64,000 nt of DNA from Ligustrum vulgare (GCA_963555705.1 OY743171.1:28328852-28392851); one strand, 5' to 3'. Numbered from the stretch's first letter, positions 37,778-51,700 are shown. Numbers and translations are program-made. Notes: generated by a model not told the origin, from the letters alone.

Positions 37778-37983
37778 TTACGGTCGTAACATATGGGTTT
37801 ACGGCCGTAATTGACCCTCGGGTCTAAAACTGTTTTCATCACTTACGGCCGTGACATTGGTGCTTACGGCCGTAAGTCAGCTTCTGAATAAAAACCCGCA
37901 TAACTCTTTTACGGCCGTAAATTGATTGTTACGGCCGTGCGATAGCAAAGTTACGGCCGTAACTCCGAACATTACGGCCGTAA
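37778..37983 (-). repeat. Palindrome array in the shared LTR
   Basis: Eight paired copies of TTACGGCCGTAA or near variants, at offsets identical to 31627-31832 plus 6151. The first copy reads ttacggtcgtaa here and ttacggtcataa in the other LTR, one of the few differences between them. Confidence 0.87.
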
Positions 37984-38227
37984 AAGACCCTCTGACTTGT
38001 TTTCTCCTTGTTCTTTGACCCAAATGCCTTGCAATGCTTTTGGCGCACCTCCCATATTATCATGCATTGAAAATGGAGTCTTTGACCATGCATTCGAATA
38101 TTCATCCACCCAAGCTTGCATAAATCCCTGCATTGCTTGCTTGATCTTCTTAGCCCTCAGCCTCGTTATTGGTCCCACTGGTACATGCAACGGGTCCTTA
38201 CTCGTATGGTCACTCAGGTACTCATCA

Positions 38228-38237
38228 TTCCCTCCCT
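38228..38237 (-). promoter_or_regulatory. Polypurine tract of element 3
   Basis: Identical to the tract at 32077-32086 and adjoining the inner end of the shared LTR. It confirms that the 37391-38227 LTR lies in 3' LTR context relative to element 3. Confidence 0.72.
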
Positions 38238-40609
38238 GTTGAAAAGGATTCGTCCTCGAATCATCACCTGCATCAAACAAGGAGAGATCAGCAACGTTAA
38301 AAGTAGCAGATATATTAAACTCACCTGGGAGATCCAACTTATAAGCATTGTCATTGATTCTCTCAATGACTTGAAACGGCCCATCTCCTCTAGGCTGTAG
38401 CTTAGACTTCCGTTGTGCTGGAAATCGTTCCTTTCGCATGTGAACCCACACCCAATCGCCTGGTTCAAAAACCACCTGCTTCCTACCCTTATTCGCATGG
38501 GACGCATAGTGCTCATTCCTCCTTTCTATTTGTAGCTTAACCTTTTCATGGAGTGACTTCACAAGCTCAGCTTTCTTCTTGCCATCTAAACTGTTCCTGT
38601 CATATACAGGCAAAGGAATTAGGTCCAAAGGGGTTAGTGGATTGAAGCCATACACAATTTCAAAAGGAGAGTAAGTAGTAGTAGAATGTACAGTCCTGTT
38701 ATATGCAAATTCCACAAAAGGTAAACATTCCTCCCAACTCTTCAAATTTTTATTTATGACAACACGCAAGAGTTGTGTTAACGTCCTATTGACAACTTCT
38801 GTCTGACCATCCGTCTGAGGGTGGCATGTAGTGGAAAACAATAGTTTAGTACCCATTTTCCCCCACAGGACCTTCCAGAAATAACTAAGGAATTTGACAT
38901 CTCTGTCAGACACTATACTCCTAGGCACCCCATGTAGCCTGACAACATCCCTAAAGAATAAGTCTGCTATGTTCACGGCGTCATCAGTTTTATGGCAAGG
39001 GATGAAGTGTGCCATTTTACTAAACCTGTCCACCACCACAAAAATGGAATCCCGACCCTTCTTCGTCCTAGGCAAGCCTAAAACAAAATCCATGGATATA
39101 TCTACCCAAGGCTCACTAGGAACAGGTAGAGGAGTGTACAAGCCATGTGGTAATACCTTAGACTTGGCCTGTTTACAAGTTATGCATTTATTACAAATTT
39201 GGTGAACATCCCGTTTCATCCTAGGCCAATAAAAATGTTCCTTCAACGTTTCCAATGTTTTTAAAACACCAAAGTGACCCATCAAACCACCCCCGTGAGC
39301 TTCACGTACTAACAACTCACGCATAGAACAGTTAGGCACACACAATTTATTTTCCCTAAACAAATAACCATCATGCCTATAAAATCTATCAAATGCTCCC
39401 TTTTCGCAAGAGAAATAAATAGAGGAAAAATCATGATCGTTCGCATACAAATCTCGAACATATTCAAATCCCAATAATTTAGCATTCAATGAATTAAGGA
39501 GCACATACCGTCTGGACAACGCATCTGCAACTATATTCTCCTTACCGTGTTTGTATTGAATGACATAAGGAAAAGTCTCCACAAACTCCATCCATCGGGC
39601 ATGTCTTTTGTTCAACTTACCTTGCCCTTTGAGGTGCTTTAATGACTCGTGATCCGTGTGGATGACAAATTCTTTTGGCCAGAGGTAATGCTGCCAAGTC
39701 TCCAATGCCCTGACAAGAGCATAAAGCTCCTTATCATACGTTGGATAGTTCAACGCTGCCCCGCTCAGCTTTTCACTGAAATAAGCTATCGGTCTCTTTT
39801 CCTGCATAAGAACAGCTCCAATCCCTATTCCTGATGCATCACATTCAATCTCGAAGGTTTGGTTAAAATTAGGTAATGCTAAAACTGGTGCAGAACATAA
39901 GGCATCTTTAAGCAACGCAAAGGCATTTTCCTGTTCCTCCCCCCAACGGAAACCCACACTCTTTTTAATTACCTCAGTGAGTGGTGTGGCGATTGTTCTG
40001 AAATCTTTCACAAACCTCCTATAAAAACTTGCTAACCCATGAAAACTCCTTACCTCAGTTACACTCTTTGGTGTTGGCCATTCCCTAATAGCTCGGATTT
40101 TCTCCTCATCAACCGCAATACCATCCTTACCAACAACATAACCAAGGAATATGACCTTATCGATGCAAAACGTACACTTTTCAAAGTTAGCATACAAATT
40201 TTCAGTGCGTAAAACCTCAAGTACAAACCTCAAATGCCTAACATGCTCTTCTACATTCTTACTATAAATTAAAATGTCATCAAAATACACGACCACAAAC
40301 TTACCAATGAAAGCTCGTAAAACATGGTTCATCAACCTCATGAATGTACTAGGTGCATTGGTGAGACCAAACGGCATAACTAACCATTCATAAAGCCCAT
40401 ATTTGGTCTTGAATGCAGTTTTCCATTCGTCCCCCTCTTTCATGCGTATTTGGTGATATCCACTTTTAAGGTCAATTTTACTAAAGACGCATGAACCATA
40501 CAATTCATCAAGCATGTCATCTAACCTAGGTATAGGATGCCCTCAACAACTCGTCAACTTGCCGCTGAAGCTCCTTTGTTTCCTCCGGATTGCTTCTATA
40601 GGAAGGCCT

Positions 40610-40618
40610 ATTTGGAAT
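40610..40618. other. 9-bp microhomology junction between pol and satellite
   Basis: 'atttggaat' at the junction is common to the pol sequence (34584-34592 in element 2) and to the end of satellite monomer C ('ggatttggaattctg'). The joint has no LTR terminus. This is the signature of microhomology-mediated end joining or template switching. Confidence 0.85.
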
Positions 40619-43600
40619 TCTGTTTTCAAGAATAGTTTTAGGGCTTTCAGTGTTCCCTTCAATGCAATTTAGACAATTGAAATCGTTCGGTAGTAGAATA
40701 ATCTATGATTAAGACACCAAGAGAATAATGCACTACTTAATAAAAGTGCAACCACGTGAAGAAAGACGTTATTCAAACCACACAAGAGTTTTAAAAACGT
40801 GTCAAATGGGAATTATATAAGAAATGATATGTGGGGAGAAGGATGAAGTCAAAATTGTGGTCGAAGACGACCAAGGGATGCAATTTGAAATTGAGAACCC
40901 GCAAGTATTGTGAATCAATTTTTTTTCAATTAGAAATTGAGACTTTTTTTTTTAGTATAATAAACCCTTAGGATTGGGAACTCCCTTTTCAGGAATGATT
41001 TTGGGACTTCCACTGTTCTCTCCAATACACTTTGGACAATTGAAATGGTTCATTGGTAGAACAAACAATGATAAAAACACCGAGAGAATGCACTACTTAG
41101 AAAAAGTACAACTACGTGAAGAAAGACATTATTCGTACCAGACAAGACTGCAAGAACATGTTAAAAATGGCATTATAAAAGAAATGATATGTGGGAAGAA
41201 GGTTGGAGGAAAAATTATGGTCGACGAAGACCAGGGGATGCAATTTTTGAGTCAGATTTTTTAAGTTAGAGATTGAGACTCTTTTTTTGAGTAGAAACCC
41301 TTTGGATTTGGAATTCTGTTTTGAAGAATAGTTTGGGGCTTTCAGTGTTCCTTTCAATGCAATTTAGACAATTGAAATCGTTCGTTGGTAGAATAAGCTA
41401 TGATTAAGACACCAAGAGAATAATGCACTACTTAATAAAAGTGCAACCACGTGAAGAAAGACATTATTCAAACCACACAAAAGTTTTAAAAACGTGTCAA
41501 ATGGGAATTATATAAGAAATGATATGTGGGAAGAAGGATGACGTCAAAATTGTGGTCGAAGACGACCAAGGGATGCAATTTGAAATTGAGAACCCGCAAG
41601 TATTGTGAATCAATTTTTTTTCAATTAGAAATTGAGACTTTTTTTTTTTAGTATAATAAACCCTTAGGATTGGGAACTCCCTTTTCAGGAATGATTTTGG
41701 GACTTCCACCGTTCTCTCCAATACACTTTGGACAATTGAAATGGTTCATTGGTAGAATAAGTTATGATAAAAACACCGAGAGAATCCACTACTTAGAAAA
41801 AGTACAACTACGTGAATAATGCACTACTTAATAAAAGTACAACCACGTGAAGAAAGACATTATTCAAACCACACAAGAGTTTTCAAAACGTGTCAAATGG
41901 GAATTATATAAGAAATAATATGTGGGAAGAAGGATGGAGTCAAAATTATGGTCGAAGAGGACCAACGGATGCAATTTGAAATTGAAAACCCGCAAGTATT
42001 GTGAATCAATTTTTTTTCAATTAGAAATTGAGACTATTTTTTTTTTAGTATAATAAACCCTTAGGATTTGGAGTCCCTTTTCAGGAATAATTTTCGGACT
42101 TCCACGGTTCTCTCCAATACACTTTGGACAATTGAAATGGTTCATTGGTAGAATAAGCAATGATAAAAACACCGAGAGAATGCACTACTTAGAAAAAGTA
42201 CAACTACGTGAAGAAAGACATTATTCGTACCAGACAAGACTGCAAGAACATGTTAAAAATGGCATTATAAAAGAAATGATATGCGGGAAGAAGGTTGGAG
42301 GAAAAATTATGGTCGACGAAGACCAGGGGATGCAATTTTTGAGTCAGATTTTTTAAGTTAGAGATTGAGACTCTTTTTTTGAGTAGAAACCCTTTGGATT
42401 TGGAATTCTGTTTTGAAGAATAGTTTGGGGCTTTCAGTGTTCCTTTCAATGCAATTTAGACAATTGAAATCGTTCGTTGGTAGAATAAGCTATGATTAAG
42501 ACACCAAGAGAATAATGCACTACTTAATAAAAGTGCAACCACGTGAAGAAAGACATTATTCAAACCACACAAAAGTTTTAAATAACGTGTCAAATGGGAA
42601 TTATATAAGAAATGATATGTGGGAAGAAGGATGAAGTCAAAATTGTGGTCGAAGACGACCAAGGGATGCAATTTGAAATTGAGAACCCGCAAGTATTGTG
42701 AATCAATTTTTTTTCAATTAGAAATTGAGACTTTTTTTTTTAGTATAATAAACCCTTAGGATTGGGAACTCCCTTTTCAGGAATGATTTTGGGACTTCCA
42801 CTGTTCTCTCCAATACACTTTGGACAATTGAAATGGTTCATTGGTAGAATAAGCTATGATATAAACACCGAGAGAATGCACTACTTAGAAAAAGTACAAC
42901 TACGTGAATAATGCACTACTTAATAAAAGTACAACCACATGAAGAAAGACATTATTCAAACCACACAAGAGTTTTCAAAACGTGTCAAATGGGAATTATA
43001 TAAGAAATGATATGTGGGAAGAAGGATGGAGTCAAAATTATGGTCGAAGACGACCAAGGGATGCAATTTGAAATTGAAAACCCGCAAGTATTGTGAATCA
43101 ATTTTTTTTCAATTAGAAATTGAGACTATTTTTTTTTTAGTATAATAAACCCTTAGGATTTGGAGTCCCTTTTCAGGAATAATTTTGGGACTTCCACGGT
43201 TCTCTCCAATACACTTTGGACAATTGAAATGGTTCATTGGTAGAATAAGCAATGATAAAAACACCGAGAGAATGCACTACTTAGAAAAAGTACAACTACG
43301 TGAAGAAAGACATTATTCGTACCAGACAAGACTGCAAGAACATGTTAAAAATGGCATTATAAAAGAAATGATATGTGGGAAGAAGGTTGGAGGAAAAATT
43401 ATGGTCGACGAAGACCAGGGGATGCAATTTTTGAGTCAGATTTTTTAAGTTAGAGATTGAGACTCTTTTTTTGAGTAGAAACCCTTTGGATTTGGAATTC
43501 TGTTTTGAAGAATAGTTTGGGGCTTTCAGTGTTCCTTTCAATGCAATTTAGACAATTGAAATCGTTCGTTGGTAGAATAAGCTATGATTAAGACACCAAG

Positions 43601-43699
43601 AGAATAATGCACTACTTAATAAAAGTACAACCACGTGAAGAAAGACATTATTCAAACCACACAAAAGTTTTAAAAACGTGTCAAATGGGAATTATATAA

Positions 43700-46600
43700 G
43701 AAATGATATGTGGGAAGAAGGATGAAGTCAAAATTGTGGTCGAAGACGACCAAGGGATGCAATTTGAAATTGAGAACCCGCAAGTATTGTGAATCAATTT
43801 TTTTTCAATTAGAAATTGAGACTTTTTTTTTTTAGTATAATAAACCCTTAGGATTGGGAACTCCCTTTTCAGGAATGATTTTGGGACTTCCACTGTTCCC
43901 TCCAATACACTTTGGACAATTGAAATGGTTCATTGGTAGAATAAGCTATGATATAAACACCGAGAGAATGCACTACTTAGAAAAAGTACAACTACGTGAA
44001 GAAAGACATTATTCGTACCAGACAAGACTGCAAGAACATGTTAAAAATGGCTTTATAAAAGAAATGATATGTGGGAAGAAGGTTGGAGGAAAAATTATGG
44101 TCGACGAAGACCAGGGGATGCAATTTTTGAGTCAGATTTTTTAAGTTAGAGATTGAGACTCTTTTTTTGAGTAGAAACCCTTTGGATTTGGAATTCTGTT
44201 TTGAAGAATAGTTTGGGGCTTTCAGTGTTCCTTTCAATGCAATTTAGACAATTGAAATCGTTCGTTGGTAGAATAAGCTATGATTAAGACACCAAGAGAA
44301 TAATGCACTACTTAATAAAAGTGCAACCACGTGAAGAAAGACATTATTCAAACCACACAAAAGTTTTAAATAACGTGTCAAATGGGAATTATATAAGAAA
44401 TGATATGTGGGAAGAAGGATGAAGTCAAAATTGTGGTCGAAGACGACCAAGGGATGCAATTTGAAATTGAGAACCCGCAAGTATTGTGAATCAATTTTTT
44501 TTCAATTAGAAATTGAGACTTTTTTTTTAGTATAATAAACCCTTAGGATTGGGAACTCCCTTTTCAGGAATGATTTTGGGACTTCCACTGTTCTCTCCAA
44601 TACACTTTGGACAATTGAAATGGTTCATTGGTAGAATAAGCTATGATATAAACACCGAGAGAATGCACTACTTAGAAAAAGTACAACTACGTGAATAATG
44701 CACTACTTAATAAAAGTACAACCACGTGAAGAAAGACATTATTCAAACCACACAAGAGTTTTCAAAACGTGTCAAATGGGAATTATATAAGAAATGATAT
44801 GTGGGAAGAAGGATGGAGTCAAAATTATGGTCGAAGACGACCAAGGGATGCAATTTGAAATTGAAAACCCGCAAGTATTGTGAATCAATTTTTTTTCAAT
44901 TAGAAATTGAGACTATTTTTTTTTTAGTATAATAAACCCTTAGGATTTGGAGTCCCTTTTCAGGAATAATTTTGGGACTTCCACGGTTCTCTCCAATACA
45001 CTTTGGACAATTGAAATGGTTCATTGGTAGAATAAGCAATGATAAAAACACCGAGAGAATGCACTACTTAGAAAAAGTACAACTACGTGAAGAAAGACAT
45101 TATTCGTACCGGACAAGACTGCAAGAACATGTTAAAAATGTCATTATAAAAGAAATGATATGTGGGAAGAAGGTTGGAGGAAAAATTATGGTCGACGAAG
45201 ACCAGGGGATGCAATTTTTGAGTCAGATTTTTTAAGTTAGAGATTGAGACTTTTTTTGAGTAGAAACCCTTTGGATTTGGAATTCTGTTTTGAAGAATAG
45301 TTTGGGGCTTTCAGTGTTCCTTTCAATGCAATTTAGACAATTGAAATCGTTCGTTGGTAGAATAAGCTATGATTAAAACACCAAGAGAATAATGCACTAC
45401 TTAATAAAAGTGCAACCACGTGAAGAAAGACATTATTCAAACCACACAAAAGTTTTAAATAACGTGTCAAATGGGAATTATATAAGAAATGATATGTGGG
45501 AAGAAGGATGAAGTCAAAATTGTGGTCGAAGACGACCAAGGGATGCAATTTGAAATTGAGAACCCGCAAGTATTGTGAATCAATTTTTTTTCAATTAGAA
45601 ATTGAGACTTTTTTTTTTAGTATAATAAACCCTTAGGATTGGGAACTCCCTTTTCAGGAATGATTTTGGGACTTCCACTGTTCTCTCCAATACACTTTGG
45701 ACAATTGAAATGGTTCATTGGTAGAATAAGCTATGATATAAACACCGAGAGAATGCACTACTTAGAAAAAGTACAACTACGTGAATAATGCACTACTTAA
45801 TAAAAGTACAACCACGTGAAGAAAGACATTATTCAAACCACACAAGAGTTTTCAAAACGTGTCAAATGGGAATTATATAAGAAATGATATGTGGGAAGAA
45901 GGATGGAGTCAAAATTATGGTCGAAGACGACCAAGGGATGCAATTTGAAATTGAAAACCCGCAAGTATTGTGAATCAATTTTTTTTCAATTAGAAATTGA
46001 GACTATTTTTTTTTTAGTATAATAAACCCTTAGGATTTGGAGTCCCTTTTCAGGAATAATTTTGGGACTTCCACGGTTCTCTCCAATACACTTTGGACAA
46101 TTGAAATGGTTCATTGGTAGAATAAGCAATGATAAAAACACCGAGAGAATGCACTACTTAGAAAAAGTACAACTACGTGAAGAAAGACATTATTCGTACC
46201 AGACAAGACTGCAAGAACATGTTAAAAATGGCATTATAAAAGAAATGATATGTGGGAAGAAGGTTGGAGGAAAAATTATGGTCGACGAAGACCAGGGGAT
46301 GCAATTTTTGAGTCAGATTTTTTAAGTTAGAGATTGAGACTCTTTTTTTGAGTAGAAACCCTTTGGATTTGGAATTCTGTTTTGAAGAATAGTTTGGGGC
46401 TTTCAGTGTTCCTTTCAATGCAATTTAGACAATTGAAATCGTTCGTTGGTAGAATAAGCTATGATTAAGACACCAAGAGAATAATGCACTACTTAATAAA
46501 AGTGCAACCACGTGAAGAAAGACATTATTCAAACCACACAAAAGTTTTAAAAACGTGTCAAATGGGAATTATATAAGAAATGATATGTGGGAAGAAGGAT

Positions 46601-49600
46601 GAAGTCAAAATTGTGGTCGAAGACGACCAAGGGATGCAATTTGAAATTGAGAACCCGCAAGTATTGTGAATCAATTTTTTTTCAATTAGAAATTGAGACT
46701 TTTTTTTTTAGTATAATAAACCCTTAGGATTGGGAACTCCCTTTTCAGGAATGATTTTGGGACTTCCACTGTTCTCTCCAATACACTTTGGACAATTGAA
46801 ATGGTTCATTGGTAGAATAAGCTATGATATAAACACCGAGAGAATGCACTACTTAGAAAAAGTACAACTACGTGAATAATGCACTACTTAATAAAAGTAC
46901 AACCACATGAAGAAAGACATTATTCAAACCACACAAGAGTTTTCAAAACGTGTCAAATGGGAATTATATAAGAAATGATATGTGGGAAGAAGGATGGAGT
47001 CAAAATTATGGTCGAAGACGACCAAGGGATGCAATTTGAAATTGAAAACCCGCAAGTATTGTGAATCAATTTTTTTTCAATTAGAAATTGAGACTATTTT
47101 TTTTTTAGTATAATAAACCCTTAGGATTTGGAGTCCCTTTTCAGGAATAATTTTGGGACTTCCACGGTTCTCTCCAATACACTTTGGACAATTGAAATGG
47201 TTCATTGGTAGAATAAGCAATGATAAAAACACCGAGAGAATGCACTACTTAGAAAAAGTACAACTACGTGAAGAAAGACATTATTCGTACCAGACAAGAC
47301 TGCAAGAACATGTTAAAAATGGCGTTATAAAAGAAATGATATGTGGGAAGAAGGTTGGAGGAAAAATTATGGTCGACGAAGACCAGGGGATGCAATTTTT
47401 GAGTCAGATTTTTTAAGTTAGAGATTGAGACTCTTTTTTTGAGTAGAAACCTTTTGGATTTGGAATTCTGTTTTGAAGAATAGTTTGGGGCTTTCAGTGT
47501 TCCTTTCAATGCAATTTAGACAATTGAAATCGTTCGTTGGTAGAATAAGCTATGATTAAGACACCAAGAGAATAATGCACTACTTAATAAAAGTGCAACC
47601 ACGTGAAGAAAGACATTATTCAAACCACACAAGAGTTTTAAAAACGTGTCAAATGGGAATTATATAAGAAATGATATGTGGGAAGAAGGATGAAGTCAAA
47701 ATTGTGGTCGAAGACGACCAAGGGATGCAATTTGAAATTGAGAACCCGCAAGTATTGTGAATCAATTTTTTTTCAATTAGAAATTGAGACTTTTTTTTTT
47801 AGTATAATAAACCCTTAGGATTGGGAACTCCCTTTTCAGGAATGATTTTGGGACTTCCACTGTTCCCTCCAATACACTTTGGACAATTGAAATGGTTCAT
47901 TGGTAGAATAAGCTATGATATAAACACCGAGAGAATGCACTACTTAGAAAAAGTACAACTACGTGAAGAAAGACATTATTCGTACCAGACAAGACTGCAA
48001 GAACATGTTAAAAATGGCTTTATAAAAGAAATGATATGTGGGAAGAAGGTTGGAGGAAAAATTATGGTCGACGAAGACCAGGGGATGCAATTTTTGAGTC
48101 AGATTTTTTAAGTTAGAGATTGAGACTCTTTTTTTGAGTAGAAACCCTTTGGATTTGGAATTCTGTTTTGAAGAATAGTTTGGGGCTTTCAGTGTTCCTT
48201 TCAATGCAATTTAGACAATTGAAATCGTTCGTTGGTAGAATAAGCTATGATTAAGACACCAAGAGAATAATGCACTACTTAATAAAAGTGCAACCACGTG
48301 AAGAAAGACATTATTCAAACCACACAAAAGTTTTAAATAACGTGTCAAATGGGAATTATATAAGAAATGATATGTGGGAAGAAGGATGAAGTCAAAATTG
48401 TGGTCGAAGACGACCAAGGGATGCAATTTGAAATTGAGAACCCGCAAGTATTGTGAATCAATTTTTTTTCAATTAGAAATTGAGACTTTTTTTTTAGTAT
48501 AATAAACCCTTAGGATTGGGAACTCCCTTTTCAGGAATGATTTTGGGACTTCCACTGTTCTCTCCAATACACTTTGGACAATTGAAATGGTTCATTGGTA
48601 GAATAAGCTATGATATAAACACCGAGAGAATGCACTACTTAGAAAAAGTACAACTACGTGAATAATGCACTACTTAATAAAAGTACAACCACGTGAAGAA
48701 AGACATTATTCAAACCACACAAGAGTTTTCAAAACGTGTCAAATGGGAATTATATAAGAAATGATATGTGGGAAGAAGGATGGAGTCAAAATTATGGTCG
48801 AAGACGACCAAGGGATGCAATTTGAAATTGAAAACCCGCAAGTATTGTGAATCAATTTTTTTTCAATTAGAAATTGAGACTATTTTTTTTTTAGTATAAT
48901 AAACCCTTAGGATTTGGAGTCCCTTTTCAGGAATAATTTTGGGACTTCCACGGTTCTCTCCAATACACTTTGGACAATTGAAATGGTTCATTGGTAGAAT
49001 AAGCAATGATAAAAACACCGAGAGAATGCACTACTTAGAAAAAGTACAACTACGTGAAGAAAGACATTATTCGTACCGGACAAGACTGCAAGAACATGTT
49101 AAAAATGTCATTATAAAAGAAATGATATGTGGGAAGAAGGTTGGAGGAAAAATTATGGTCGACGAAGACCAGGGGATGCAATTTTTGAGTCAGATTTTTT
49201 AAGTTAGAGATTGAGACTTTTTTTGAGTAGAAACCCTTTGGATTTGGAATTCTGTTTTGAAGAATAGTTTGGGGCTTTCAGTGTTCCTTTCAATGCAATT
49301 TAGACAATTGAAATCGTTCGTTGGTAGAATAAGCTATGATTAAAACACCAAGAGAATAATGCACTACTTAATAAAAGTGCAACCACGTGAAGAAAGACAT
49401 TATTCAAACCACACAAAAGTTTTAAATAACGTGTCAAATGGGAATTATATAAGAAATGATATGTGGGAAGAAGGATGAAGTCAAAATTGTGGTCGAAGAC
49501 GACCAAGGGATGCAATTTGAAATTGAGAACCCGCAAGTATTGTGAATCAATTTTTTTTCAATTAGAAATTGAGACTTTTTTTTTTAGTATAATAAACCCT

Positions 49601-51700
49601 TAGGATTGGGAACTCCCTTTTCAGGAATGATTTTGGGACTTCCACTGTTCTCTCCAATACACTTTGGACAATTGAAATGGTTCATTGGTAGAATAAGCTA
49701 TGATATAAACACCGAGAGAATGCACTACTTAGAAAAAGTACAACTACGTGAATAATGCACTACTTAATAAAAGTACAACCACGTGAAGAAAGACATTATT
49801 CAAACCACACAAGAGTTTTCAAAACGTGTCAAATGGGAATTATATAAGAAATGATATGTGGGAAGAAGGATGGAGTCAAAATTATGGTCGAAGACGACCA
49901 AGGGATGCAATTTGAAATTGAAAACCCGCAAGTATTGTGAATCAATTTTTTTTCAATTAGAAATTGAGACTATTTTTTTTTTAGTATAATAAACCCTTAG
50001 GATTTGGAGTCCCTTTTCAGGAATAATTTTGGGACTTCCACGGTTCTCTCCAATACACTTTGGACAATTGAAATGGTTCATTGGTAGAATAAGCAATGAT
50101 AAAAACACCGAGAGAATGCACTACTTAGAAAAAGTACAACTACGTGAAGAAAGACATTATTCGTACCAGACAAGACTGCAAGAACATGTTAAAAATGGCA
50201 TTATAAAAGAAATGATATGTGGGAAGAAGGTTGGAGGAAAAATTATGGTCGACGAAGACCAGGGGATGCAATTTTTGAGTCAGATTTTTTAAGTTAGAGA
50301 TTGAGACTCTTTTTTTGAGTAGAAACCCTTTGGATTTGGAATTCTGTTTTGAAGAATAGTTTGGGGCTTTCAGTGTTCCTTTCAATGCAATTTAGACAAT
50401 TGAAATCGTTCGTTGGTAGAATAAGCTATGATTAAGACACCAAGAGAATAATGCACTACTTAATAAAAGTGCAACCACGTGAAGAAAGACATTATTCAAA
50501 CCACACAAAAGTTTTAAAAACGTGTCAAATGGGAATTATATAAGAAATGATATGTGGGAAGAAGGATGAAGTCAAAATTGTGGTCGAAGACGACCAAGGG
50601 ATGCAATTTGAAATTGAGAACCCGCAAGTATTGTGAATCAATTTTTTTTCAATTAGAAATTGAGACTTTTTTTTTTAGTATAATAAACCCTTAGGATTGG
50701 GAACTCCCTTTTCAGGAATGATTTTGGGACTTCCACTGTTCTCTCCAATACACTTTGGACAATTGAAATGGTTCATTGGTAGAATAAGCTATGATATAAA
50801 CACCGAGAGAATGCACTACTTAGAAAAAGTACAACTACGTGAATAATGCACTACTTAATAAAAGTACAACCACATGAAGAAAGACATTATTCAAACCACA
50901 CAAGAGTTTTCAAAACGTGTCAAATGGGAATTATATAAGAAATGATATGTGGGAAGAAGGATGGAGTCAAAATTATGGTCGAAGACGACCAAGGGATGCA
51001 ATTTGAAATTGAAAACCCGCAAGTATTGTGAATCAATTTTTTTTCAATTAGAAATTGAGACTATTTTTTTTTTAGTATAATAAACCCTTAGGATTTGGAG
51101 TCCCTTTTCAGGAATAATTTTGGGACTTCCACGGTTCTCTCCAATACACTTTGGACAATTGAAATGGTTCATTGGTAGAATAAGCAATGATAAAAACACC
51201 GAGAGAATGCACTACTTAGAAAAAGTACAACTACGTGAAGAAAGACATTATTCGTACCAGACAAGACTGCAAGAACATGTTAAAAATGGCGTTATAAAAG
51301 AAATGATATGTGGGAAGAAGGTTGGAGGAAAAATTATGGTCGACGAAGACCAGGGGATGCAATTTTTGAGTCAGATTTTTTAAGTTAGAGATTGAGACTC
51401 TTTTTTTGAGTAGAAACCTTTTGGATTTGGAATTCTGTTTTGAAGAATAGTTTGGGGCTTTCAGTGTTCCTTTCAATGCAATTTAGACAATTGAAATCGT
51501 TCGTTGGTAGAATAAGCTATGATTAAGACACCAAGAGAATAATGCACTACTTAATAAAAGTGCAACCACGTGAAGAAAGACATTATTCAAACCACACAAG
51601 AGTTTTAAAAACGTGTCAAATGGGAATTATATAAGAAATGATATGTGGGAAGAAGGATGAAGTCAAAATTGTGGTCGAAGACGACCAAGGGATGCAATTT
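43700..51700 (+). repeat. 3,967-bp tandem block duplication
   Basis: About 43.7-47.7 kb matches about 47.7-51.7 kb at an offset of exactly 3967 bp. Shared private marks are 'ctgttccctcc' (near 43891, 47858), 'aatggctttata' (44047, 48014), 'cgtaccggac' with 'aatgtcatt' (near 45105, 49072), the shortened T run 'gagactttttttgag' (near 45246, 49213) and 'gaaaccttttgg' (near 47447, 51414). The block is one 695-bp unit plus three 1091-bp HORs. The copies are adjacent and nearly identical, so the event is recent. Confidence 0.88.
46396..47486 (+). repeat. Reference 1091-bp higher-order repeat (A-B-shortC)
   Basis: A at 46396-46758 (363 bp), B at 46759-47154 (396 bp) and short C at 47155-47486 (332 bp), summing to 1091 bp. 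Neighbouring units between about 51 and 58 kb repeat at 1091-1092 bp. Confidence 0.93.

Larger units (their letters stand above)
37391..38227 (-). repeat. Complete LTR shared by element 2 (5') and element 3 (3')
   Basis: 837 bp, bounded on the plus strand by TGATGTGATTC and CATCA, with 5-bp inverted termini. On one side it is followed by the PBS of element 2; on the other by the polypurine tract and pol of element 3. One LTR therefore serves two internal regions. It differs from 31256-32076 at about three positions by eye (near 37487, 37622 and 37785), implying a very young pair or recent exchange. Confidence 0.92.
27994..40618 (-). mobile_element. Compound Ty3/gypsy insertion: three pieces, LTR-pol'/LTR-gag-pol-LTR-pol'
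   Basis: A 12.6-kb block unlike the satellite on either side; all coding is on the minus strand. On the plus strand the order is: LTR of element 1, 3' half of pol 1, LTR of element 2, complete gag-pol 2, leader and PBS, second LTR of element 2, then the 3' half of a third pol. The left edge is an exact LTR terminus (TGATGTG). The right edge is inside pol, so no target-site duplication can be paired. The pol sequences resemble plant chromoviruses, probably the CRM (centromeric retrotransposon) lineage. The lineage assignment is from remembered motif patterns and no database search was made. Confidence 0.93.
37972..40618 (-). pseudogene. pol: Element 3 pol fragment, truncated upstream of RT
   Basis: A copy of the 3' half of element 2 pol: 847 codons from MLDELYGS (40515) through RT, RNase H and integrase to the same stop, all open. 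Only a handful of differences from element 2 were seen, including V/D to F/Y changes, S to R in the DFSTIA segment and K to E in FKKCTFC. Upstream of 40539 a net 125 bp (equivalent to 34389-34515) is missing. A further 77 bp match 34516-34592, then the satellite begins. Gag, protease, leader and 5' LTR are absent. It cannot make a full polyprotein. Confidence 0.9.

Noticed and set aside
27994..40618. A simple nested insertion of element 2 into element 1
   Set aside because: The upstream half of element 1 is not found after element 2, the outer LTR lacks 16 bp, and the following pol matches element 2 and not element 1. The structure needs recombination or deletion as well.
42456..42692. Minus-strand 78-codon frames across monomer A in the right array
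   Set aside because: They recur only because the satellite recurs, change with single-base variants such as 'aaataacg', and show no domain. Treated as chance frames.
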